From positions 62,001 to 126,000 of the forward strand of contig NZ_CANMWS010000003.1 in NCBI RefSeq assembly GCF_947501665.1: a stretch of 64,000 bases of DNA, in the 5' to 3' direction. Shown in pieces: positions 55,635 to 63,706 of this stretch. The translations under genes were made by a program, and so were the position numbers. Source of the stretch: an uncultured Shewanella sp. (GTDB lineage: Bacteria; Pseudomonadota; Gammaproteobacteria; Enterobacterales; Shewanellaceae). The notes beneath the pieces were generated by a model, which worked only from the letters and a program-made list of their open reading frames with translations, made no database searches and was not told the origin of the DNA. The first letter of the stretch is position 1. Each line of letters opens with the position of its first letter.

Positions 55635-56510
55635 TTATTGGTTTTTATCAACATAAACTCCATTAAAAGCATATTGCTGGCCGGATTGTTTTTGTAATTG
55701 GAGTATTTCTTTAGTGCGTAAGCTGTTGCTACGTTCTAGCCCAATGGTACCGATATATTTTGCATCGATAGGCAAATAATCATAACCGCCTTCACTATTT
55801 TTGATTTTGACAAAGTTATCAGGTTTCACATCCCAGGGATTGAAGCCTGCTTTGCGTAACATTTTGAGTACGGATCCCGGAATAGCTTCAAAATCATGAT
55901 TTCTGTAAATACCGCCTTTTTCTTTATGGCAAGTGAGTTGCTCACAATTCGGTATCGTGTTGAATGTACTGACGCTAATCGGTTTTTGATCTATGTCTAT
56001 CATACGCTCTACTTTATGGGTCGCCAAATGAGCGTATTTTCCATTATAAAAATGTGGGCTAGTGTAGATTTCATTAAGCCTTAAGCAGGTTTTAGCCTGC
56101 GCGAGTGCATCTTTTGGTGATGAAGATTTACTGACTTTAACTCCTTTTCCATCAGGCGTAATGTATACATCTCTATTTGCCCCTTCATAGTGCTTAACCT
56201 TAGGGGTATATTTGATATCAAGAACTTTCTGTCGGCAATGTGTGTCAATTATTTTACTGAGTTGCTGCCCTCGAGTTTGAGTGGCATTTTGTTCTGGATC
56301 GCGTGCTCGTAAAAAGAAATCTTTGACAGCTATTAGCGGTCGTTTTAATTGATCTTCTATATGACTATGATCGCGTTTAATGCAGATTTCATCAGCATCA
56401 CTCACTGTAATGTTATAAATCTTGTTATTTAATACTAAATGTGGCTCGACTCTTATGGTTTCAACCGCGTAATCTTTAATACCTTGGATACTGGTTAAAG
56501 TAATGGGCAT
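55635..56510 (-). CDS. Putative protein-kinase-fold protein, effector-like
   Basis: A 291-aa protein of no named family. From about residue 112 it has a reduced kinase layout. Lys125 in GKGVKVSK could be the beta-3 lysine; a helix about 132-148 follows; VERMIDID (about 167-174) may be the hinge. WDVKPDNFVKI (Asp227, Lys229, Asn232) reads like a catalytic loop, and LPIDAKYIG (Asp249) like the metal-binding DFG equivalent. The catalytic/metal pair resembles that of OspG/NleH effector kinases (HxDL...GN, PIDFRN). The glycine-rich loop is not evident. No signal peptide or TM. It stands alone next to a repeat element and a 1.1-kb spacer. An effector, toxin or regulator kinase is inference; a pseudokinase is possible. 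Confidence 0.55.
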   Translation of the reverse strand: MPITLTSIQGIKDYAVETIRVEPHLVLNNKIYNITVSDADEICIKRDHSHIEDQLKRPLIAVKDFFLRARDPEQNATQTRGQQLSKIIDTHCRQKVLDIKYTPKVKHYEGANRDVYITPDGKGVKVSKSSSPKDALAQAKTCLRLNEIYTSPHFYNGKYAHLATHKVERMIDIDQKPISVSTFNTIPNCEQLTCHKEKGGIYRNHDFEAIPGSVLKMLRKAGFNPWDVKPDNFVKIKNSEGGYDYLPIDAKYIGTIGLERSNSLRTKEILQLQKQSGQQYAFNGVYVDKNQ

Positions 56511-57593
56511 AATTTGTGCTCTTATAATAATTTTAATCTGTAAATATGGCTTACTTTAATCATCATATCTTCCTAAAAAAGCCAATATTTTATTTTTTAT
56601 AATAGAAGTTGGTTTAATTGGTTATTTTTTATTTTATTTGTATATAAAACAAATGATAAATAGGGTTGAATAAAATTTTAAGTGTCACTAAAAAGGCAAT
56701 AATTAGCCATTGTGTTATATTTAATCTGTATTTTTATTTGATTGAGTGTGTAATCGGTAAAAAATGCATTTTTTTGATAAAAAGGACTGCGTAAAACTTG
56801 TACATGAGTCGTTATCAGTGTGGGTGAGGCTTATTAACCTGAACTCAGGATAAGCTGCGCCGCACAATAGCGCTTTTTTTGCCCCTATCTATGTTGTGTT
56901 TTCTACTAATAGTCCACTATTAGATACGAAATCCCGCCTTGATATAGACAAAAATAGCGGTATTTAGCTAAATTAAACAATAAAGAATAATTGGGCTGAT
57001 TTTAACCTATTGACTTTAAATGGATTACCAATGTTCTTTGACACTCATTATCCCGAGTTCAGGTTTATTATCGATTTTAGGATTGGTACATGAATGAGAA
57101 AAAATGCCGTAATAAAGAGTCAGATTAACAGTCTCTTATATTCAATTGATATGAATATGCGAGTTTTTCATGTCACGTGGGGGATTCTCTGACAAAGAAA
57201 AGCGGTTTAGAGGGGGAGGCTGTACCTAATATTTTATGATTAAAATGTGGTTATTTCAGACATAATGCGATCATTAAGTCTCTAAGCTCGACTTTAATGC
57301 AATTAAATTTTATGGACTTTATGGATAAAGAGGGTGGTTGCTGAGCTATTACAGTCCAGATGAACACAGTTTACCAGAGTAAAGTTTAATATTATCAATC
57401 AGCTATTTTATTTTATTTAAGCGTATTATTTTTGCCATTTGTATTATGCTATTTTAAAGTGATATACCACCGTCAGTATCTTGTTTTGTTGGCTTGACTT
57501 TAGATCAAAATTTCGCTCTATTGGCTCAATACTGATAGAGGTGAGCAAGGTTTTCGTTCACCCCTCTCTATTTATCTTTTGTAGAGGCTTATT
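56511..57593. other. 1083-bp non-coding, AT-rich spacer with repeat element
   Basis: It begins with the likely promoter of the kinase-like gene (AT-rich, 56511-56700). It contains the inverted-repeat element 56836-57065, annotated separately. A 32-codon frame starting near 57094 (MRKNAVIKSQ...) has no support. Just before the aldolase-like gene an imperfect hairpin (about 57534-57573, AGAGGTGA with TCACCCCTCT) is followed by TATTTATCTTTT and may act as a leader attenuator. No tRNA gene was seen, although E. coli carries tRNA genes near this position. Confidence 0.55.
56836..57065. repeat. 230-bp element bounded by 18-bp inverted repeats (one mismatch)
   Basis: AACCTGAACTCAGGATAA (56836-56853) is the reverse complement, with one mismatch, of TTATCCCGAGTTCAGGTT (57048-57065). 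Inside is an 8-2-8 perfect palindrome, CTAATAGT-CC-ACTATTAG (56906-56923). There is no coding frame. The arrangement suggests a MITE or the remnant ends of an insertion sequence. No clear target duplication was identified. Confidence 0.6.
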
Positions 57594-58364
57594 ATGTTTG
57601 AATTGCCAAAAATAAACCTTAAAGACACAGTGTCAGCACAAGAGTGGCAAACGCGTGTTGAGCTTGCTGCTTGTTATCGATTGTTTGTCATGCAGGGCTG
57701 GGATGATCTTATTCATACCCATGTTTCTGCACGTATACCTGACTCTGAACATTTATTGATTAATGCATTTGGTTTGAGTTTTGATGAAATTACAGCATCA
57801 AATTTAGTGAAGATTGATATTAATGGCAATATTGTTGATCCAAATTGTCCTTTTAAGATTAATCCGGCGGGTTTTACTATTCATAGTGCTGTACATGAAG
57901 CGCGTCATGAGGATCAATGTGCCTTACATGTCCACACTAATGAAACCATTGCTATAGCGAGTTTAGAAGAGGGGTTATTGCCTCTGAGTCAATATTCTAT
58001 GTTTGCACTGGCATCTCTTAGTTATCATGATTATGAAGGACTTGCGGTTGATCATGATGAAAAATTAAGATTACAGAAAGACTTAGGTTTGACGAACTTT
58101 ATGCTACTGAGAAATCATGGTGCGTTAACGATGGGGAAAACTATCGGTGATGCTTTTATGCACATGTATGATTTAGTCCGTGCATGCCAAGTACAATTAC
58201 AAGTCATGTCTACTGGTATGAAGCCTATTTATGTTGATCAAAGTATTGTGGATGGTATTAAAGCCCAAGCCAATATTGTGCATTCTGGCTTAACGGGCGG
58301 GCAAAAAGCTTGGCCTGCGATGATGAGAAAAGTGTTACGCCACTATCCTGATTTTGCAGATTAA
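57594..58364 (+). CDS. Class II aldolase/adducin domain protein
   Basis: A 256-aa protein of the L-fuculose-phosphate aldolase/adducin fold. Zinc-ligand-like histidines are in ALHVHTNETIAIASLE and LLRNHGALTMG. The position of the catalytic Glu in FucA (SSEWRFH) reads PAGFTIH, so the general acid/base is missing, as in adducin-type members. Its activity may therefore be decarboxylase, isomerase or another lyase. It is the first of four sugar-acid-type genes between the repeat element and ubiF; 159 bp separate it from the dehydratase gene on the same strand. Confidence 0.83.
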   Translation: MFELPKINLKDTVSAQEWQTRVELAACYRLFVMQGWDDLIHTHVSARIPDSEHLLINAFGLSFDEITASNLVKIDINGNIVDPNCPFKINPAGFTIHSAVHEARHEDQCALHVHTNETIAIASLEEGLLPLSQYSMFALASLSYHDYEGLAVDHDEKLRLQKDLGLTNFMLLRNHGALTMGKTIGDAFMHMYDLVRACQVQLQVMSTGMKPIYVDQSIVDGIKAQANIVHSGLTGGQKAWPAMMRKVLRHYPDFAD

Positions 58365-58523
58365 TGTAATCGCTTTTATGTTGAACTTTTATATTTAATC
58401 TGTTTTACCTTGTTTTTCTATTCTTGATTATGGACATGCTTAAGCTTGTTGTGGACGGTGTTGCTAACGTGCTTACCTTATGGCTTTAAACGTGTTTTAA
58501 ATTAACTTTTTTGAGAGAACGCT

Positions 58524-59699
58524 ATGAAAGTCACTCATGTAGAAATCTTTGATATTGAATGCCCTAAACGTCCTGCTTGGAATCCTGTTTTTATTCGTGT
58601 GCATACCGATGAGGGGATAAGCGGTGTCGGTGAAGCGGGTCTTGCTTATGACTGGGGCCATAGTGCTGCGGCAGCAATGATTAAGGAAATAGCAGAAGCC
58701 GTTTTAATTGGTTTTAACCCCTTTAATACTGAGCAATTATGGTCAAGGATGTTGCGTGAAAGCTTTTGGGGGTTGGGAGGAGGGCCTGTATTATATTCAG
58801 CGATGAGCGCGATTGATACTGCCCTTTGGGATATTAAAGGTAAAGCCCTAGGTGTGCCTGTTTATCAATTGTTAGGCGGTAAAGTCAATGAAGAGCTTCG
58901 TACCTATGCCAGCCAATTACAATTTGATTGGGATACCACCATTAGTAAATTAATTGAGCCAGAGGAGTATGCTCAAGCTGCGTTAAAAGCGGTTGCAGAA
59001 GGTTATGATGCGGTAAAAGTGGATCCTATAGTGTATAACCACGATGGCAGTTCATCTTTTGATCGCACTAAACTCTTCACTAAACCGCAAATGCGTCTAT
59101 TTGGTAACCGGTTACGGGCTATTCGTGATGCAGTGGGTGAAGATGTGGATATTATTTTTGAATCTCACTCTTTAATGGGCGCGGCGTCAGCGATTCAAAT
59201 GGGGAAAGTTATCGAAGAAGTGGGCTGTATGATGTACGAGGAACCAGTGAATTATTTAAACTCAGCCGTACACAAAAAAGTCTCTGATAATGTGAATGTC
59301 CCTATTGCGGGTGGTGAGCGTTTATACCACAGGTGGGATGTACGTTCTTATTTTGAAGATCAAAGTATTGATGTGCTTCAACCTGATGTGGGATTATGTG
59401 GCGGCTTTACCGAAGCGAAGAAAGTGTGTGATTATGCCGATGTTTATGATATTCGCATTCAAGCGCATGTGTGTGGCGGACCCGTTGCAACTGCCGCTTC
59501 ATTGCATTTAGAAACTGCTATTCCTAATTTTTTAATTCATGAGCATCATACTTATGCGATTAAAGACTGGAACCGAGAACTATGCTTGCAAGATCCTCAG
59601 CCTAAAAATGGGGTGTTTAAAGTCACAGAAGTGCCCGGTATTGGCATTGAACTTAACGATGAAGTCGTTAAGCGCTCACCTAATGTGACTGTGAAGTAA
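58524..59699 (+). CDS. Mandelate racemase/muconate lactonizing enzyme-type dehydratase
   Basis: An enolase-superfamily enzyme of 391 aa. The N-terminal cap (about 1-125) is followed by the barrel. The first acid/base motif reads AVKVDP (Lys-x-Asp, like galactonate dehydratase). Metal-ligand strands are IIFESHS (Glu where Asp is common), MYEEPVN and GGERLYHR. A His base lies in QAHVCGGPVATAAS. This fits a sugar-acid dehydratase making a 2-keto-3-deoxy acid. The exact substrate (galactonate, fuconate, arabinonate-like) is not predictable. Ends 8 bp from the convergent amidohydrolase gene. Confidence 0.87.
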   Translation: MKVTHVEIFDIECPKRPAWNPVFIRVHTDEGISGVGEAGLAYDWGHSAAAAMIKEIAEAVLIGFNPFNTEQLWSRMLRESFWGLGGGPVLYSAMSAIDTALWDIKGKALGVPVYQLLGGKVNEELRTYASQLQFDWDTTISKLIEPEEYAQAALKAVAEGYDAVKVDPIVYNHDGSSSFDRTKLFTKPQMRLFGNRLRAIRDAVGEDVDIIFESHSLMGAASAIQMGKVIEEVGCMMYEEPVNYLNSAVHKKVSDNVNVPIAGGERLYHRWDVRSYFEDQSIDVLQPDVGLCGGFTEAKKVCDYADVYDIRIQAHVCGGPVATAASLHLETAIPNFLIHEHHTYAIKDWNRELCLQDPQPKNGVFKVTEVPGIGIELNDEVVKRSPNVTVK

Positions 59700-59707
59700 A
59701 GCTATGA

Positions 59708-60604
59708 CTATAGATTAAATTTATACCAATAAGCGGCATTAGCATAAGTGAGTGCCGTGATTTGCTCACTCGTTAGATTGAGCGTGGCGTCCAGATTAAG
59801 GTATTGTTCCCATAATGTATGATAATTTTGTGTTAATAATACTAAAGGAAAATTACTGGCTAGCATGACACGTTGACTCCCAAATGCTTTAAGGCATTGA
59901 GTGATCACTTCTTGTTGCCATTGCTTGTCATAATTTCGGTCCAGCATTTCCCAAGCCGAACATTTAATTACGCAGTGCTCAAATTGGCTTAAGGCAACAA
60001 CATTGGTTTGCCATTGTTGCCAAGCAGATGGTGTTGAATCGTCAATGGAGGCATCATTTAATGGTGGCCAGCCACCGTGATTAATGATGAGCCTTAATGT
60101 GGGAAGATGGTTGAGAAGGTCCAATAACACATCAACTGAATGTTTATCGGCTAGGGGCATTTGTAAGTCAAAACTTAGCTGATTTTTGGCAAGGTAAGCT
60201 AAATTGTGTTGTACGTTTTTGTGAGAAAGTAACTCGTAAGCTTGCTCATCTAAAATATGGCGGCAACCAACAACAGATGGATACAGTAATAATTGGCTTA
60301 TACTCTCTTTAAAGTCATCTTCCTTAAGTGTTAAGTCAATGCCTGCAACGGTTTTAAAAGGCAAGTTGCAGCTAGACTCTAGCCAAGCAATTTCTCGCCA
60401 AGGTTTTGTGTTATCAAATCCTGCTTCAATATGAACAAAACCCGCCAGTACTGCATCTTGCTTAAGAGTGAGTGATTGCTCATGAAAATGATGACGTAGT
60501 TTGTGTTTATCAGGCCAAAAAGGTGGATTACCTTGCTTTAGCCACTGATAATGGCCTTGAGTAAGCTCAAAAAAATGCAAATGTGGATCAATAATCTTGT
60601 TCAT
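59708..60604 (-). CDS. Amidohydro_2 family hydrolase, fuconolactonase-like
   Basis: A TIM-barrel hydrolase of 298 aa. The HxH metal motif is in DPHLHFFEL (residues about 6-14), followed by HYQWLKQGNPPFW, which is typical of lactonase-like Amidohydro_2 proteins. LIINHGGWPP (His) and MLASNFPL, where an Asp often stands, are the later conserved positions. It probably opens a sugar lactone to the acid that the neighbouring dehydratase uses. It is 104 bp downstream of the SDR gene on the same strand. Confidence 0.82.
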   Translation of the reverse strand: MNKIIDPHLHFFELTQGHYQWLKQGNPPFWPDKHKLRHHFHEQSLTLKQDAVLAGFVHIEAGFDNTKPWREIAWLESSCNLPFKTVAGIDLTLKEDDFKESISQLLLYPSVVGCRHILDEQAYELLSHKNVQHNLAYLAKNQLSFDLQMPLADKHSVDVLLDLLNHLPTLRLIINHGGWPPLNDASIDDSTPSAWQQWQTNVVALSQFEHCVIKCSAWEMLDRNYDKQWQQEVITQCLKAFGSQRVMLASNFPLVLLTQNYHTLWEQYLNLDATLNLTSEQITALTYANAAYWYKFNL

Positions 60605-60708
60605 TTCATCAGCGCAAAAATGAGTTTATTTGATACTACTCGATTATTCAGCGCTGATGAATGTTTTTTGCTCTAATTGAAAGTTATTCTGTTTATCTGA
60701 TGATATTG

Positions 60709-61434
60709 TTATTGTGTAGTATAACCACCATCGATTACTTGTAGGCTACCGGTAATAAATTTTGCCTTATCGGACGCCAAAAATAAAACGAGTTCAGCCA
60801 CTTCTTCTGGCTGACCTAGGCGCCCTAAAGGCTGAAGTTTGGCTTCTTCTTTGTGAATATCGTCCTTATTGGCACCCGATTTGCGGCAATAACTCTCAAT
60901 AGCATTGTGATATAGCGGTGTCTCAATGGTGCCGGGGCACACCGCATTCGCTCGAATATTGAAAGAGGCGTAGTCAAGGGCGGTGGTTTTTGCCATTGAA
61001 GCAAGTGCTGCTTTACTGAGGCTATAAGCAAAAGAGTTAGGTTTACCGACCAATGCTTGTTCGGATGAGATTAAAATAATGGCGCCCTGTTGATTGGCTT
61101 TCATATTGGGAAGCACAGCTTTAACGGCAGCATAAGCGCCTTTGACATTGATACTCAGGACCTTATCGAGCTGTTCTTCTTTGGTATTTTCTATTGTTGC
61201 TGAAAAATGTATTCCAGCGTTTGATACCAGTGCATCGATATGATGGTGTTGGCTTATTTTATCGATAATACTGGTGACTTGTTTAAGGTTTGTGATATCA
61301 CATTGACAAAATTGGCCCAAGTCACTGGGCTGGATATCAAGATTGAACACCTGATAATTATTTTCAACAAAAAGCTTAACCACACTGAGACCAATGCCTG
61401 AGCTTCCTCCGGTGACAATACATGTTTTTTTCAT
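60709..61434 (-). CDS. SDR family sugar (fucose/KDF-type) dehydrogenase
   Basis: A classical SDR of 241 aa. TGGSSGIG (residues 8-15), Asp after beta-2 (NLDIQPSD, favouring NAD), NAG, catalytic Ser in LISSEQA, and Tyr-x3-Lys in YSLSKAA are all visible. PGTIETPLY and a GGYTTQ ending complete the fold. Context suggests oxidation of a free aldose to the lactone, or of a 2-keto-3-deoxy acid, as in the Xanthomonas L-fucose route. Its start overlaps by 4 nt a 61-codon frame of doubtful reality upstream. Confidence 0.84.
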   Translation of the reverse strand: MKKTCIVTGGSSGIGLSVVKLFVENNYQVFNLDIQPSDLGQFCQCDITNLKQVTSIIDKISQHHHIDALVSNAGIHFSATIENTKEEQLDKVLSINVKGAYAAVKAVLPNMKANQQGAIILISSEQALVGKPNSFAYSLSKAALASMAKTTALDYASFNIRANAVCPGTIETPLYHNAIESYCRKSGANKDDIHKEEAKLQPLGRLGQPEEVAELVLFLASDKAKFITGSLQVIDGGYTTQ

Positions 61435-61679
61435 TTTATCGACTCTTTTACTTCGTTAGCTTTATTGAAGATACAGGATTTGAACTTAATGCAACAGTTT
61501 TCCTTTTCTTCAGCGGATTTGCGTGATGTCTCAAGCGAGGACTGCATGTCTATGGTAAGATGCTTACTATTAAAAAGTCTTGCGATGATCGCGACTTGAT
61601 TAACGTTTGAAAACACATCTTTTCAGTGATTATTAATACTAATAATAAGACATATATCGACAAATGTGAGGGGGCTTAA

Positions 61680-62924
61680 GTGAGCCAGATGCAAGGAGTG
61701 GATATCCAACACGATGTAGTGATCATGGGGGGCGGCATGATTGGGGCTGCCAGCGCAGTGGGACTTGCTCAGCTGGGGTTAAATGTAGCTGTATTGGAAA
61801 TGACACAGCCAAAAAACTACGACGCTACGCAACCTATTGATTTACGTGTATCGGCTATTAGCGCTCAATCGGAAAGGCTCCTTGAGCGCTTAGGCGCAAT
61901 GGATTTGTTACATCAAGGTCGAATGCAGAGATTTAACGGGCTTGAAACTTGGGAATTAGAGGGGTGTATTACTCGATTTCACAGTGATCAAATTGGTGAA
62001 AGTCATCTAGGTTACATTGTTGAAAACCGCTTAGTGCAATTGGCACTGTGGGAACAAATGAACCGCTTAGATAATGTTCATCTTTATTGCCCCGTAAAAG
62101 TTAAAAGGTTATCACGTCAAACTGAGTCTCATCCAGTGTCCATTCTTTCTCGTGAGCAAAAAGCGCCTTTAACATCAGGTGTGCAAATTGCTTTAGAAGA
62201 TGGTCGCACGTTAACAGCGCCATTATTAGTGGGGGCTGATGGCGCCAATTCCTTTGTGCGTCAATGGGCGCAAATTGGAGTGAGTGGTTGGGATTATGCG
62301 CAATCTGCGATGCTCATTAATATAAAAATGGCGCAAGCTGAACCGCCAGTCACTTGGCAGCAATTTACCCCGGCAGGGCCTCGCTCTTTATTACCTTTAC
62401 CAGATAATCATGCTTCTCTTGTTTGGTATGACAGCGCGCAAAAAATAAGGCAATTAGTACAACTGAGTAATATGGCGTTAGCCAAGCAAATTCGTGCCCA
62501 ATTTCCTAGCCGCTTAAGTGCAGACTTTGAGGTGCTAGATAAAGGCAGCTTTAGTCTGACTCGTCGTCATGCACAGCGTTATTTCAGTGATAATGTAGTG
62601 ATTTTAGGAGATGCGGCCCATACGATTAATCCACTCGCAGGGCAAGGTGTTAACTTAGGTTTTAAAGATGTTGATGCATTGATAGAGTCAGTGAAACAGA
62701 GAATGTCGGTTTCTGAGATCTGGTGGGATAATACAATGCTTACGCAATATCAGTCGAGTCGCTATCGAGATAATCAATTGATGATGTCGGCTATGGATGT
62801 CTTTTATGCCAGTTTTAGTAATGACTTACTGCCAATAAAAATGATGCGCAATGGGTTGCTTAAACTGGCTGATCTTAACGGCCCGATTAAACGTAAAGTG
62901 CTTAAGTATGCCATGGGTTTCTAA
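61680..62924 (+). CDS. ubiF: Ubiquinone biosynthesis FAD hydroxylase UbiF-type
   Basis: A flavin monooxygenase of the UbiH/UbiF/VisC family, 414 aa, hydroxylating the demethoxyubiquinone ring. Motifs: GGGMIGAASAVGLAQLG (FAD, about 17-33), VGADGANSFVRQW, and the family signature LGDAAHTINPLAGQGVNLGF. The start is GTG at 61680. The position after miaB matches E. coli ubiF, which favours UbiF over UbiH or UbiI, but the paralogues are not cleanly separated by motif alone. Confidence 0.85.
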   Translation: MSQMQGVDIQHDVVIMGGGMIGAASAVGLAQLGLNVAVLEMTQPKNYDATQPIDLRVSAISAQSERLLERLGAMDLLHQGRMQRFNGLETWELEGCITRFHSDQIGESHLGYIVENRLVQLALWEQMNRLDNVHLYCPVKVKRLSRQTESHPVSILSREQKAPLTSGVQIALEDGRTLTAPLLVGADGANSFVRQWAQIGVSGWDYAQSAMLINIKMAQAEPPVTWQQFTPAGPRSLLPLPDNHASLVWYDSAQKIRQLVQLSNMALAKQIRAQFPSRLSADFEVLDKGSFSLTRRHAQRYFSDNVVILGDAAHTINPLAGQGVNLGFKDVDALIESVKQRMSVSEIWWDNTMLTQYQSSRYRDNQLMMSAMDVFYASFSNDLLPIKMMRNGLLKLADLNGPIKRKVLKYAMGF

Positions 62925-63054
62925 ACAGGCATTGACGGTCATTTGTTGACAGGGTATTTGGATGCTAAAATACGTCGCTTTTATATTTTAGTGATGTTGA
63001 TGGCCTCATTTATTCATAACATTGTGCCTATTGAGATAATAAAGATTGGAAAAC

Positions 63055-63639
63055 ATGAGCGATATAAAATTAATTGTGGGTCTTGCCAACCCTGGTGCTC
63101 AATATGAAAGAACACGGCACAATGCCGGTGCTTGGTATATTGAAGAATTAGTCAAATTATGTGGCGCAAACTTAGTGCCAGACAGTAAATACTTTGGATT
63201 AACGGCTAAGGCGCATTTTGAAGGCAAAGAAGTGCGCTTGTTAATTCCGACTACTTTTATGAATTTAAGCGGTAAATCTGTTGGGGCATTAGCGAATTTT
63301 TTTCGCATTAAACCGGCAGAAATTTTAGTGGCTCATGATGAACTGGATATGCCACCTGGTATTGCTAAGTTTAAGCTAGGTGGGGGGCATGGTGGGCATA
63401 ATGGCTTAAAAGATATTATTGCAAAAATGGCCAATGATAAGGGCTTTTATCGTTTGCGCATAGGCATTGGGCATCCCGGTGATAGAAATTTGGTGAGTAA
63501 TTACGTACTAAGTAAAGCGTCACCGACAGATCAAGGTTTGATTGATGCCGTCATCGATGAAGCTGTTCGGTCAACACAAGTATTATTTAATCAAGATATG
63601 AGCAAAGCAATGCAGAGGTTGCATTCTTTTAAAGCATAA
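63055..63639 (+). CDS. pth: Peptidyl-tRNA hydrolase
   Basis: Releases tRNA from prematurely dropped peptidyl-tRNA, 194 aa from the ATG at 63055, the same length as E. coli Pth; a TTG-initiated frame starts 9 nt earlier. [18 protein letters not shown] contains the conserved Asn and catalytic His. [20 protein letters not shown] and [13 protein letters not shown] supply the catalytic Asp and substrate-binding residues. It precedes ychF, the widely conserved pth-ychF pair. Confidence 0.96.
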   Translation: MSDIKLIVGLANPGAQYERTRHNAGAWYIEELVKLCGANLVPDSKYFGLTAKAHFEGKEVRLLIPTTFMNLSGKSVGALANFFRIKPAEILVAHDELDMPPGIAKFKLGGGHGGHNGLKDIIAKMANDKGFYRLRIGIGHPGDRNLVSNYVLSKASPTDQGLIDAVIDEAVRSTQVLFNQDMSKAMQRLHSFKA

Positions 63640-63706
63640 TTTAATCGTCGTCCTAATTGAATAAATTGATCAGGCGTCGAGCAGTCGATAAGATAAAGGT
63701 AAAAAT

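Noticed and set aside
56836..57065. Integron attC site
   Set aside because: The inverted ends and central palindrome lack the attC core GTTRRRY arrangement, and no integrase or cassette array is present.
61431..61616. 61-codon minus-strand frame overlapping the SDR start by 4 nt
   Set aside because: The ATGA overlap suggests coupling, but the start is a GTG without a ribosome site, the composition is unremarkable and no family is recognised. It may be a leader frame, but evidence is too weak.
63046..63054. TTG start of pth three codons upstream
   Set aside because: The ATG at 63055 gives the standard 194-residue protein; the upstream TTG has no better ribosome site.
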